A stretch of DNA of 64,000 bases. It comes from Helicobacter ailurogastricus. GTDB lineage: Bacteria > Campylobacterota > Campylobacteria > Campylobacterales > Helicobacteraceae. Where the stretch lies: NCBI RefSeq assembly GCF_001282945.1, contig NZ_CDMG01000002.1, forward strand, positions 510,985 to 574,984, written 5' to 3'. Below the pieces are notes generated by a model. It was not told the DNA's origin. It did not search any database and was given only the letters and a program-made list of their open reading frames with translations. Positions 8,577 through 15,840 of this stretch are shown here, piece after piece (position 1 is the first letter of the stretch; every line of letters begins with the position of its first letter). Position numbers and translations under genes: made by a program.

Positions 8577-10215
8577 AAAGGCCATCATTGGCGGCCTTGC
8601 GCTCTTGGTGGGGGTGATCTTTGTGGTCTTTCTCTTTTTCAAAGAACCCACGAGCCTAGTGAGTATCCAAGATTTTAATGCCCTGCTACGCACTGAAAAA
8701 ATCCAAAGCATTAAAATCGATAGCCGTTACATTTACCTAAAAACCCGCTTTAAAATCTACAAAACTGCGCGGCTAGGCTGGAGCGATTCCATGCAATTTC
8801 CCACAAATATTCCCATTGAGGTACTGCAAGAGGACAACACCACGCAACAACTCTTAAACTTAGTGATCATCTTTTTCTTTTTGGTGTTGTTGGCCGTGAT
8901 TTTGCGTTTCGCGTGGAACAGAAAAGCCCTATTGCAACCCTCTTTAGACACCGTCCAAAGATCGCAAAGCGCGCCACAGCCCCCGTTGCACGCCACTTTG
9001 CCGCGTGTGCGCTTTAAAGATGTGGCGGGCACAAAAGAGGTCAAAGAGGAATTGTACGAGATTGTGGATTATTTGAAAAACCCAAAAAAATACCAAGATT
9101 TAAAAATCAAGTTGCCTAAAGGCGTGCTCTTGGTAGGGCCCCCCGGGGTGGGTAAAACGATGATCGCTAAAGCCTTGGCCTCTGAAGCCAAAGTGCCTTT
9201 CTTTTATCACAGCGGGAGCGCGTTTGTGCAAATTTATGTGGGGGTGGGGGCTAAAAGGGTGCGCGAGCTCTTTGCTAAGGCCAAAGCCTTTAGCCCCTCG
9301 ATTGTGTTTATCGATGAAATCGATGCTGTGGGTAAGGCTAGAGGACACCAGCGCAACGATGAGAGGGAGGCCACGCTTAACCAGCTTTTAACCGAAATGG
9401 ATGGCTTTGAGGAGAGCGCACAGGTGATTGTGATTGGGGCAACCAATAAAATCGATGTGATGGATGAGGCGCTCTTAAGAAGCGGGCGGTTTGATCGGCG
9501 CATTTTCATCTCTTTGCCGGATTTAGAGGAGAGGGTGCAGATTTTAGAATCCTATTTGCAGGACAAACAGCACAGCCTAGATTGCAAGGAGGTGGCCAAA
9601 ATTTGTGTGGGTTTTAGCGGAGCAATGCTCTCTTCTTTAGTCAATGAGAGCGCGCTCAATGCGCTCAGGCGCAACAGCGCACAAATCACCATGCAAGACA
9701 TTTTAGAGGTCAAGGATAAGATCGCCTTTGGCAAAAAGAAAAATGTAACCTTGAGCGAACAAGAAAAAAATTTATACGCCCTTTACCAAAGCGCAAAGGC
9801 TTTAAGCGCGTATTGGCTAGAAGTGGAGTTTGATAAAGTGCTGTTGTTTGGGGAGTTTTTGGTGGCAAGCGATCGGCGCATTTTAAGCAAAAGCGAGATG
9901 AACAACAGCATCAAGGTGCATTTAAGCGGGATGATTGTCTTAGACCTTTTCTTTAAGGAAAGCTACACTTTGGCAAAAGATGACCTAAAATACGCTTTAG
10001 AGACCGCTAAAAAGATGTGTGAAGAGTACGGCATGGGGCATAAATTCATCGGGGATCGCGCCGATGTGGAAGCACTGCTGAGTGCCCTCTACACCGAGCA
10101 ACGGGAGTTTTTAGGCAATTTTAAAGCACAGGTGCAGGCAATGGCGCAGGCCCTGTTAGACAAAGAGAAGTTAAGCAAAGCCCAAATCCAAGAGATTTTG
10201 CGCTCTTTTGTGTGA
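8554..10215 (+). CDS. FtsH-like AAA+ membrane protein lacking the protease zinc motif
   Basis: This is a 553-residue paralogue of FtsH. Two hydrophobic segments (about residues 8-27 and 103-124) flank a small periplasmic domain, as in FtsH. The AAA+ module is intact: Walker A GPPGVGKT at 195-202, Walker B IVFIDEID at 250-257 and the second region of homology with LLRSGRFDRR. The metalloprotease domain is altered: where FtsH has HExGH, this protein has YQSAK (411-415), so the two zinc-binding His and the catalytic Glu are all gone. It should therefore unfold or remodel membrane proteins without cutting them. The true FtsH is encoded at 20840-22753. The start at 8554 is preferred over ATG 8539 because GAGGTG lies 7 bases before it. 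It overlaps mtaB and touches bioV. Confidence 0.88.
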   Translation: MLALRRYKKAIIGGLALLVGVIFVVFLFFKEPTSLVSIQDFNALLRTEKIQSIKIDSRYIYLKTRFKIYKTARLGWSDSMQFPTNIPIEVLQEDNTTQQLLNLVIIFFFLVLLAVILRFAWNRKALLQPSLDTVQRSQSAPQPPLHATLPRVRFKDVAGTKEVKEELYEIVDYLKNPKKYQDLKIKLPKGVLLVGPPGVGKTMIAKALASEAKVPFFYHSGSAFVQIYVGVGAKRVRELFAKAKAFSPSIVFIDEIDAVGKARGHQRNDEREATLNQLLTEMDGFEESAQVIVIGATNKIDVMDEALLRSGRFDRRIFISLPDLEERVQILESYLQDKQHSLDCKEVAKICVGFSGAMLSSLVNESALNALRRNSAQITMQDILEVKDKIAFGKKKNVTLSEQEKNLYALYQSAKALSAYWLEVEFDKVLLFGEFLVASDRRILSKSEMNNSIKVHLSGMIVLDLFFKESYTLAKDDLKYALETAKKMCEEYGMGHKFIGDRADVEALLSALYTEQREFLGNFKAQVQAMAQALLDKEKLSKAQIQEILRSFV

Positions 10216-10748
10216 TGGTCTATTTTAGTGGCTTTGGCTTTTGTGAGGAAAGTGGCCTTTTTTCGTGGATTTTAGAAAATAGCGGGGTCTATGACATGGC
10301 CGGCTTTAGCTATGGCGCGCTCAAAGCGTTAGATCACGCCTACAAGCAAGTGCAGGCGGGGCGCAGAGTACAAAAGTTGATCTTAATCTCCCCGTGCATG
10401 CTCGCCTTTAAATCCACAGCCTTTAAACGCCTGCAAATCTTGAGCTACAAAAAAGACCCCAAAGCCTATATGCAAGCTTTTTTGAAAAACATAGGCTGGG
10501 ATGCATTGTTGCAACAAGACCCGAGCTTAAAAAAGTGTGTGCATCTGGGCAGTTTAGAGGCCTTAGAGGAATTGCTTTTTTCGCCCCTAGCTTCTGAAAA
10601 ATTGGCATTTTTGCAATCTAAAGGCGTGGTTATCGAGGTGTTTTTAGGTTTAAAAGACCCGCTCTTAGAGCCCCAAACTGCTTTAGAGTTTTTTAAACCC
10701 TATGCCTGTGTGTGGCAGTTTAAGCAAGTGGGCCACTTCTTGCGCTAG
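10215..10748 (+). CDS. bioV: Probable pimeloyl-ACP methyl ester carboxylesterase BioV
   Basis: This is a short (177-residue) alpha/beta hydrolase. The nucleophile elbow GFSYGA places the catalytic Ser at residue 32; Asp148 (GLKDPLLEP) and His174 (VGHFLR) complete a plausible triad. In H. pylori a similarly small esterase named BioV replaces BioH and removes the methyl group from pimeloyl-ACP methyl ester, ending synthesis of the pimelate part of biotin. The size, motif spacing and position directly after the ftsH-like gene agree with my recollection of that gene, but no alignment was run. The ATG at 10215 overlaps the upstream TGA by one base, suggesting translational coupling. An overlapping GTG at 10212 is an alternative start. 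Confidence 0.68.
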   Translation: MVYFSGFGFCEESGLFSWILENSGVYDMAGFSYGALKALDHAYKQVQAGRRVQKLILISPCMLAFKSTAFKRLQILSYKKDPKAYMQAFLKNIGWDALLQQDPSLKKCVHLGSLEALEELLFSPLASEKLAFLQSKGVVIEVFLGLKDPLLEPQTALEFFKPYACVWQFKQVGHFLR

Positions 10749-10782
10749 CAAAATTAAAAGCCCTCAGAAAGGCTAATTGCGT

Positions 10783-10788
10783 TATAAT
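10783..10788 (+). promoter_or_regulatory. -10 element of the chemoreceptor gene at 10826
   Basis: TATAAT at 10783-10788 stands 37 bases before the ATG at 10826, at the right distance for a sigma-70-type start around 10795 with a ~30-base leader. It is the only good -10 in the 77-base gap after bioV. Confidence 0.55.
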
Positions 10789-10825
10789 GAAGCCTTAGCT
10801 TTTGTAGCACGGCCGTGGAGCGTTT

Positions 10826-12718
10826 ATGAACTTGGATGTGAAACTGGGGTTTAAAGCGAAAATCATTTCGGCGTTGGCGGTGTTGCTTGTGCTTGTATTT
10901 AGTACAGCAATCGTGATCATCGGGGTAAAAGTCCGCGACAACCTCACCAAGAAAGCGCGCGACTCCCTAACCAAAGACACCAGAGTTCTGTCCGTGACCA
11001 TTAAAGAGTGGGACAAGCATGTCCGCACCATTTTGCGCCAGACCGCTCGCTCTTTTGAGGCTTTCGATTTAAAAGATTCGAGGCAGATTCAAAGAATCAT
11101 TGAGGTTGTGCATGATAATTTGGTTTCGGCGGATTTGTATGTCGCCTTTGAAAATGGGAGCATCATTAAATTACGCGGGGAAATCCCCGCCGGCTACGAC
11201 CCAAGAACGCGCGCTTGGTACAAAAACGCCAAGGCCAAAGGGGGTATCTTTGTATCTAAACCCTATGTGGATGCTTACACCAAAAAAAATGTGGTGACTT
11301 ACTCCCTTCCCTTGTACCAAGACAAAGTGTTTAAGGGAGTTTTGGGCTTAGATATAAATTTGGATAAACTCTTAGAGACCATCATCGGGGCTTATTTTAC
11401 CAAACAGCGGGTGCATTTATTAGACAATCGTGGCGTGGTTTTAGGTTCGTCTGTCTATTCTGAAGGGAGCGAGTACCACGCCGACGACCCCGAGTTGCGC
11501 CAACAAATTTTGAGCACCCATAGTGGCTTTCGCCAAAAATGGAGCAAAGAAGGGGTGAAATTTTATGTCTATGACACCATCGATCGTTTGGGTTGGAAAG
11601 TGGTTTCTGTTGTCTTTAAAAAAGATGTGTTTAGGGACTTCTATAATCTCCAATCGACAATGTCTATCGTCGCTGTGATTGCCTTGCTATTGATCACCTT
11701 TATTCTCTTTGGGGTGATTGAGATCTTGTGTCGCCCGCTCATACAACTGCGCGACCTGATCGTCCAATTGGTCTCGGACAATGGAGACTTGACCAAGCGC
11801 TTAGAGGTCAAGGGCAAGGATGAAATTGCCTCGATCTCGGCCAACATCAACCTTTTGTTAGACAAAATACAGGGCATGGTGTCTAACATTAAACAACTCA
11901 GCACCCAAAACAATCAAATAGCCAACACCCTTTATGCCAACTTTAACGATGTGGAGGAACACTCCAAAAAGGGCAAGGATTTTATCCAAGCAGCCCTAGA
12001 AAATGGGGACAACATCATCGACAACATCTTAAAGGGCGTGGAGAATGCAGACAAAAACAACCAAAATCTCTTGCAAACCGACAACACTTTAGAGGAAATC
12101 CGCTCCCAAATCCAAGCCTTTAGCAAGAATTTAGCCGACAACGCCCAGCTGGCTGTGGAGTTTTCTAACCGCTTGGACCAAACTTCTAAAAACACCGAAA
12201 ACATCAAGGCAGTTTTAACTTTAATTGTAGATATCGCGGGGCAAACAAATTTATTGGCCCTGAATGCGGCCATCGAGGCCGCGCGCGCGGGCGAGCACGG
12301 GCGAGGCTTTGCGGTGGTGGCCGATGAAGTGAGAAAGCTAGCTGAGAAAACCCAAAACAGCCTAGCCCAGATCAACAACACCATTAACGAAGTGGTGAAA
12401 AGTGTGGGCGACATCAGCACAGATTTGCACACCAACGCCCAAGAGATATTAAAAACTTCTGAGCTCACCCATTCTTTACAAGAAATGGTCGATGCCAATG
12501 TGGAAAATATCCGAAGCGTGATCAACGCCACAAGTGCGGATGTCAAGGAGTTTAAGGAAATTGCCAACACCACTAAAATGCTGGTGCAAATCATTGAAGA
12601 GATCAACAACATTGCCGTGATGAATTATACAAGTGTGCAGAATGTGCAGGGAGCTAGCGATTCCTTAAACGAAGTGGCGCGGGTGCTCGATGTCGAAGTG
12701 GCTAAATTTAAGGTCTAG
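10826..12718 (+). CDS. Methyl-accepting chemotaxis protein with periplasmic dCache domain
   Basis: This is a 630-residue chemoreceptor. An N-terminal membrane helix (about 14-34) is followed by a periplasmic sensor of ~245 residues with double-Cache hallmarks ([17 protein letters not shown], then [17 protein letters not shown]). A second membrane helix lies near residues 275-297, then a HAMP region and a cytoplasmic coiled-coil signalling domain. The highly conserved hairpin tip is present ([20 protein letters not shown], then [16 protein letters not shown]). It should sense a small ligand and control CheA; the ligand (amino acid or carboxylate for most dCache domains) cannot be assigned. It resembles the TlpA/TlpC type of H. 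pylori in layout. It overlaps the downstream lipoprotein gene by 29 bases. Confidence 0.93.
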   Translation: MNLDVKLGFKAKIISALAVLLVLVFSTAIVIIGVKVRDNLTKKARDSLTKDTRVLSVTIKEWDKHVRTILRQTARSFEAFDLKDSRQIQRIIEVVHDNLVSADLYVAFENGSIIKLRGEIPAGYDPRTRAWYKNAKAKGGIFVSKPYVDAYTKKNVVTYSLPLYQDKVFKGVLGLDINLDKLLETIIGAYFTKQRVHLLDNRGVVLGSSVYSEGSEYHADDPELRQQILSTHSGFRQKWSKEGVKFYVYDTIDRLGWKVVSVVFKKDVFRDFYNLQSTMSIVAVIALLLITFILFGVIEILCRPLIQLRDLIVQLVSDNGDLTKRLEVKGKDEIASISANINLLLDKIQGMVSNIKQLSTQNNQIANTLYANFNDVEEHSKKGKDFIQAALENGDNIIDNILKGVENADKNNQNLLQTDNTLEEIRSQIQAFSKNLADNAQLAVEFSNRLDQTSKNTENIKAVLTLIVDIAGQTNLLALNAAIEAARAGEHGRGFAVVADEVRKLAEKTQNSLAQINNTINEVVKSVGDISTDLHTNAQEILKTSELTHSLQEMVDANVENIRSVINATSADVKEFKEIANTTKMLVQIIEEINNIAVMNYTSVQNVQGASDSLNEVARVLDVEVAKFKV

Positions 12719-13244
12719 TGTGCGTTTTGCGCTGGGTTTGGCTGTGCTTTTAGCCTTAGCGGGGTGTGAAAACAAACAAGAAAAACCCAAAGAGAGTGCC
12801 CCGCCCGTTTGGCACTTTTTGGATCAAAACCACCAAGAATTGCAATTAAAAGGCACAGGCGAGTCTTTAGAAATTTTAGCCAAAGCCTCCATGCCCGCCT
12901 TGATCATGATCTTAGATTTGAGCCCCAAAAACACCGCCTACATCCCGCTTTTTAACCACCTGCAAGCGCAGTTTAAAGAGGTGCATTTTTTGGCTCTTTT
13001 AAATAAAGCCTACACCCAAGAGCAAATAGACAACTACGCCAAGACCCACAAACCGCATTTTGCGCTCTTTAACCCTATGGATCAATCCCCCTTTGCAGTG
13101 GCGTTTAAAAATCGTGCTTGGTCCTTGCCCTATTTTTTGCTCTACGACAAACAGGGGCACTTGGTGCAAACCTACAGGGGGGTAATCTTAGAGGAAATGC
13201 TGGCAAAAGACTTGCAAGATTTAATAGAGACAGAGAGAAAATAA
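12690..13244 (+). CDS. Thioredoxin-fold-like lipoprotein without Cys pair
   Basis: This 184-residue protein has a type II signal peptide ending in the lipobox LAGC (lipid-modified Cys at residue 26), so it should be membrane-anchored in the periplasm. The mature part resembles a thioredoxin-like fold in pattern: an [26 protein letters not shown] strand-helix segment, a central helical region, and a late [20 protein letters not shown] segment that looks like the cis-Pro loop and final strands. The CxxC redox motif is absent (PKNT in its place), so it is unlikely to be an active oxidoreductase. It overlaps the chemoreceptor gene upstream and its stop overlaps the ftsY start by one base. Confidence 0.75.
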   Translation: MSKWLNLRSSVRFALGLAVLLALAGCENKQEKPKESAPPVWHFLDQNHQELQLKGTGESLEILAKASMPALIMILDLSPKNTAYIPLFNHLQAQFKEVHFLALLNKAYTQEQIDNYAKTHKPHFALFNPMDQSPFAVAFKNRAWSLPYFLLYDKQGHLVQTYRGVILEEMLAKDLQDLIETERK

Positions 13245-14128
13245 TGTTTAACTTTTTCAAAAAGACGATTCAAAATGTCGCCTCTTTGCTTAAATCTAAG
13301 GACGCGACCTTTAGCAAAGAAGAGATGGAGGAAATCTTAATCGGCTTTGATGTGCAATTTGATCTAGTCGAAAAGCTCTTAGAACATCTGCCCGATCAAA
13401 TCAAGCGCAACCACCTAGAAGTCGCCCTCATGCGTTTTTTACGCAAAGAGAGTTATTACGACCAAGTGCGCTTAAAGCCCTTAGACACCAAACCCTTGGT
13501 TTCTTTAATCTTGGGGGTCAATGGGGCGGGCAAGACCACCACCATCGCTAAACTCGCTAAACAGCACCTATTAAACAAACAAAAAGTCTTGCTCGGCGCG
13601 GGGGACACCTTTAGGGCTGCTGCGGTCAAACAACTCCAACTTTGGGGGGAGAAGTTGCAATTAGAGGTGATTAGCGCGGGGCAAAATAGCGATCCTAGCG
13701 CGCTCGCTTTCAACACCATTGAGGCGGGGATTGCTAGAGGGGCAGATCAGATCATCATAGACACCGCCGGCAGACTACATAACCAAACCAATCTCAAAAA
13801 TGAGTTGTTAAAAATCTCAAGGGTGTGTAGCAAGGCACTAAACAACGCCCCCTACTATAAAATCCTAATACTAGATGGCACGCAGGGCAGCTCGGCCCTA
13901 GAGCAGGCTAAGATTTTTCACGAGAGTTTAGAGTTAGATGGGGTGATTGTTACGAAGTTGGATGGCACGAGCAAGGGGGGGTGTATCTTAAGCATTCTTT
14001 ATGAGTTGCAACTGCCTATTTTATATCTAGGCGTGGGAGAAAAAGAAAACGACTTGATCGCTTTTGAGGAAATGGAGTATGTCAAAAGCCTTTTAGATGC
14101 AATCTTTAAAGATGGCAAAGAAGACTAG
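13244..14128 (+). CDS. ftsY: Signal recognition particle receptor FtsY
   Basis: This is a 294-residue SRP-type GTPase that docks ribosome-nascent chain-SRP complexes at the membrane for co-translational insertion. The short N-terminal part (no long acidic A domain, as in other epsilonproteobacteria) leads into the helical N domain, then the G domain: G1 [15 protein letters not shown], the [12 protein letters not shown] segment, G3 [12 protein letters not shown] and G4 [10 protein letters not shown]. The start ATG at 13244 was chosen because it gives the expected MFNFFKK beginning and overlaps the upstream TAA by one base. The radA gene starts 17 bases before its end. Confidence 0.95.
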   Translation: MFNFFKKTIQNVASLLKSKDATFSKEEMEEILIGFDVQFDLVEKLLEHLPDQIKRNHLEVALMRFLRKESYYDQVRLKPLDTKPLVSLILGVNGAGKTTTIAKLAKQHLLNKQKVLLGAGDTFRAAAVKQLQLWGEKLQLEVISAGQNSDPSALAFNTIEAGIARGADQIIIDTAGRLHNQTNLKNELLKISRVCSKALNNAPYYKILILDGTQGSSALEQAKIFHESLELDGVIVTKLDGTSKGGCILSILYELQLPILYLGVGEKENDLIAFEEMEYVKSLLDAIFKDGKED

Positions 14129-15452
14129 GGTCTTTGAGTGCCAACATTGCGGATTTGTCAGCCCTAAGTGGCTGGGTAAGTGCAATAATTGCCAGCAATG
14201 GGAAAGTTTTGTTGAACTGAGTAGCCCACAAAAAGAGAGTCTCAAACCCTTTAAAAACACGCCCACACTTTCAGCGGTTTCGATCACTAAAGTAGAACAG
14301 GAGAGCATTAGCACCTTTAGCTCCACCCAAAAGGAATTAGACATTGTGCTAGGCGGGGGGATTGTGCCCGGGGGGTTGTATCTCATTGGGGGAGCTCCCG
14401 GGGTGGGTAAAAGCACGCTGTTATTAAAAGTGGCAGGCGGGCTAGCGGGCACGGGTTTAAGCGTGCTGTATGTGAGCGGGGAGGAGAGCGCGGGGCAGAT
14501 TCGCCTAAGAGCCGATCGCTTGCAATGCGTGCAAGAAAAGCTGTATCTACTCAATGAAATTGATTTAGACACGATCAAGGCACATTTACTCGGGCAGACC
14601 TACGCCGTGTGTGTGATCGACTCGGTCCAAACCCTTTATTCCAGTGCCATTAGCTCGGCTCCCGGCTCGATCTCTCAAGTGCGCGAGATCACCTTTGATC
14701 TGATGCGCCTAGCCAAACAAGAGCAAATTGCCATTTTTATCATCGGGCACATCACCAAAGAGGGCTCAATCGCCGGCCCTAGGGTTTTAGAGCACATGGT
14801 CGATTCTGTGCTTTACTTTGAAGGCGATCCTAGTCGAGAACTTAGGATTTTAAGGAGTTTTAAAAACCGCTTTGGGGCAACCAGCGAAGTGGGGATTTTT
14901 GAAATGCATCAAGAGGGCTTGATGAGCGCTAAAGAGGCTTCTAAACTCTTTTTCTCTCAAAAGCAAAGCCTAGCGGGCAGTGCGTTAAGTGTGGTGCTTG
15001 AGGGCTCAAGGGCGTTGATTTTAGAAATCCAAGCCTTAGTGTGTGAAAGCTCTTTAGCCAACCCTAAGAGATTAGCCACGAGCTTTGACACCAACCGCCT
15101 GCACATGCTCTTAGCCTTGCTAGAAAAAAAGCTAGAAATCCCCTTAAACCGCTACGATGTGTTTATTAATGTTTCTGGGGGGATTAAAATCAGCGAAACG
15201 AGCGCAGATTTAGCTGTGATCGCCAGCATACTATCGAGCTTTAGAAACCGCCCGATCAGCAATAAAACCGCCTTCATCGGGGAGGTGGGCTTAACCGGCT
15301 CGGTGCAAGAAGTGCCGAATTTAAATGTGCGCTTAAAAGAAATGGAGAATTACGGCTTTTTAAAGGCGATTGTGCCTAAAAAACCTAGTTTAAACACGCC
15401 CATCGCCTGCTACGAAGCCAAGGATGTCGCCCAAATCATTGAGTGGATGTAG
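14112..15452 (+). CDS. radA: DNA repair protein RadA (Sms)
   Basis: This is a 446-residue RecA-like ATPase that helps branch migration and processing of recombination intermediates. The order is: a C4 zinc finger ([18 protein letters not shown]) near residues 10-27, an ATPase domain with Walker [13 protein letters not shown], the RadA-specific KNRFG motif ([17 protein letters not shown]), and a C-terminal Lon-like domain ([32 protein letters not shown]). Start ATG at 14112 follows the internal AAAGATGG context and gives the family-typical [10 protein letters not shown]; it overlaps ftsY. Confidence 0.95.
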   Translation: MAKKTRVFECQHCGFVSPKWLGKCNNCQQWESFVELSSPQKESLKPFKNTPTLSAVSITKVEQESISTFSSTQKELDIVLGGGIVPGGLYLIGGAPGVGKSTLLLKVAGGLAGTGLSVLYVSGEESAGQIRLRADRLQCVQEKLYLLNEIDLDTIKAHLLGQTYAVCVIDSVQTLYSSAISSAPGSISQVREITFDLMRLAKQEQIAIFIIGHITKEGSIAGPRVLEHMVDSVLYFEGDPSRELRILRSFKNRFGATSEVGIFEMHQEGLMSAKEASKLFFSQKQSLAGSALSVVLEGSRALILEIQALVCESSLANPKRLATSFDTNRLHMLLALLEKKLEIPLNRYDVFINVSGGIKISETSADLAVIASILSSFRNRPISNKTAFIGEVGLTGSVQEVPNLNVRLKEMENYGFLKAIVPKKPSLNTPIACYEAKDVAQIIEWM

Positions 15453-15471
15453 GAGATTTTGTTTTTTAGAG

Positions 15472-15477
15472 TAGAAT
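15472..15477 (+). promoter_or_regulatory. -10 element of the McrBC-type operon
   Basis: TAGAAT at 15472-15477, in the 50-base gap after radA, lies 25 bases before the ATG at 15503. A full TAAGGAG ribosome binding site follows at 15491-15497. This makes the restriction operon an independently transcribed unit rather than a read-through product of radA. Confidence 0.55.
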
Positions 15478-15502
15478 TTGGCTTATTCTTTAAGGAGCTG
15501 GC

Positions 15503-15835
15503 ATGCGCTGTTTGGCAAGAGTGGATTTAGACCTAGTCAATGGAGAAAGCGATCAAGAGAGCCAAACCTTTACACTTGGCAACGATGAATACACTTTGAT
15601 CTTGCAACGCCTTAAAAAGGGCTACTATGTCAGCGCACAGGTTTTTAGGCGTGAGGTCATGGGGATGTATTCTGTCAGCTGTTTAGCCCGGGTGGATTTA
15701 GACGGGAGCTATGTTTCTACAGAACAGCAAGATTTTAGCCCCAATAATTATAGTGGCGACAAACTCACTTTATTTGTGCAAAACACGTTCAGCAATCAAG
15801 TGAGCGCACAGGTTTTAAGCCATAAGGAGGAGTGA
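15503..15835 (+). CDS. Unrecognised small protein made of two internal repeats, first gene of the McrBC-type operon
   Basis: This 110-residue protein is built from two copies of a ~49-residue unit (residues 3-51 and 60-108). Both copies open with CLARVDLD, and both close with VSAQV followed by a basic stretch; the middle parts are diverged but keep a strand-like polar/hydrophobic alternation (YTLILQ versus LTLFVQ). The DNA of the matching ends is also close, indicating tandem duplication. No signal peptide or membrane segment is present. I do not recognise the family. It has the operon's promoter and a strong ribosome binding site, and its stop lies only 5 bases before the mcrB-like ATG, so a role with the restriction genes (accessory, immunity or control) is inferred from position only. 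Confidence 0.7.
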   Translation: MRCLARVDLDLVNGESDQESQTFTLGNDEYTLILQRLKKGYYVSAQVFRREVMGMYSVSCLARVDLDGSYVSTEQQDFSPNNYSGDKLTLFVQNTFSNQVSAQVLSHKEE

Positions 15836-15840
15836 GCCGC

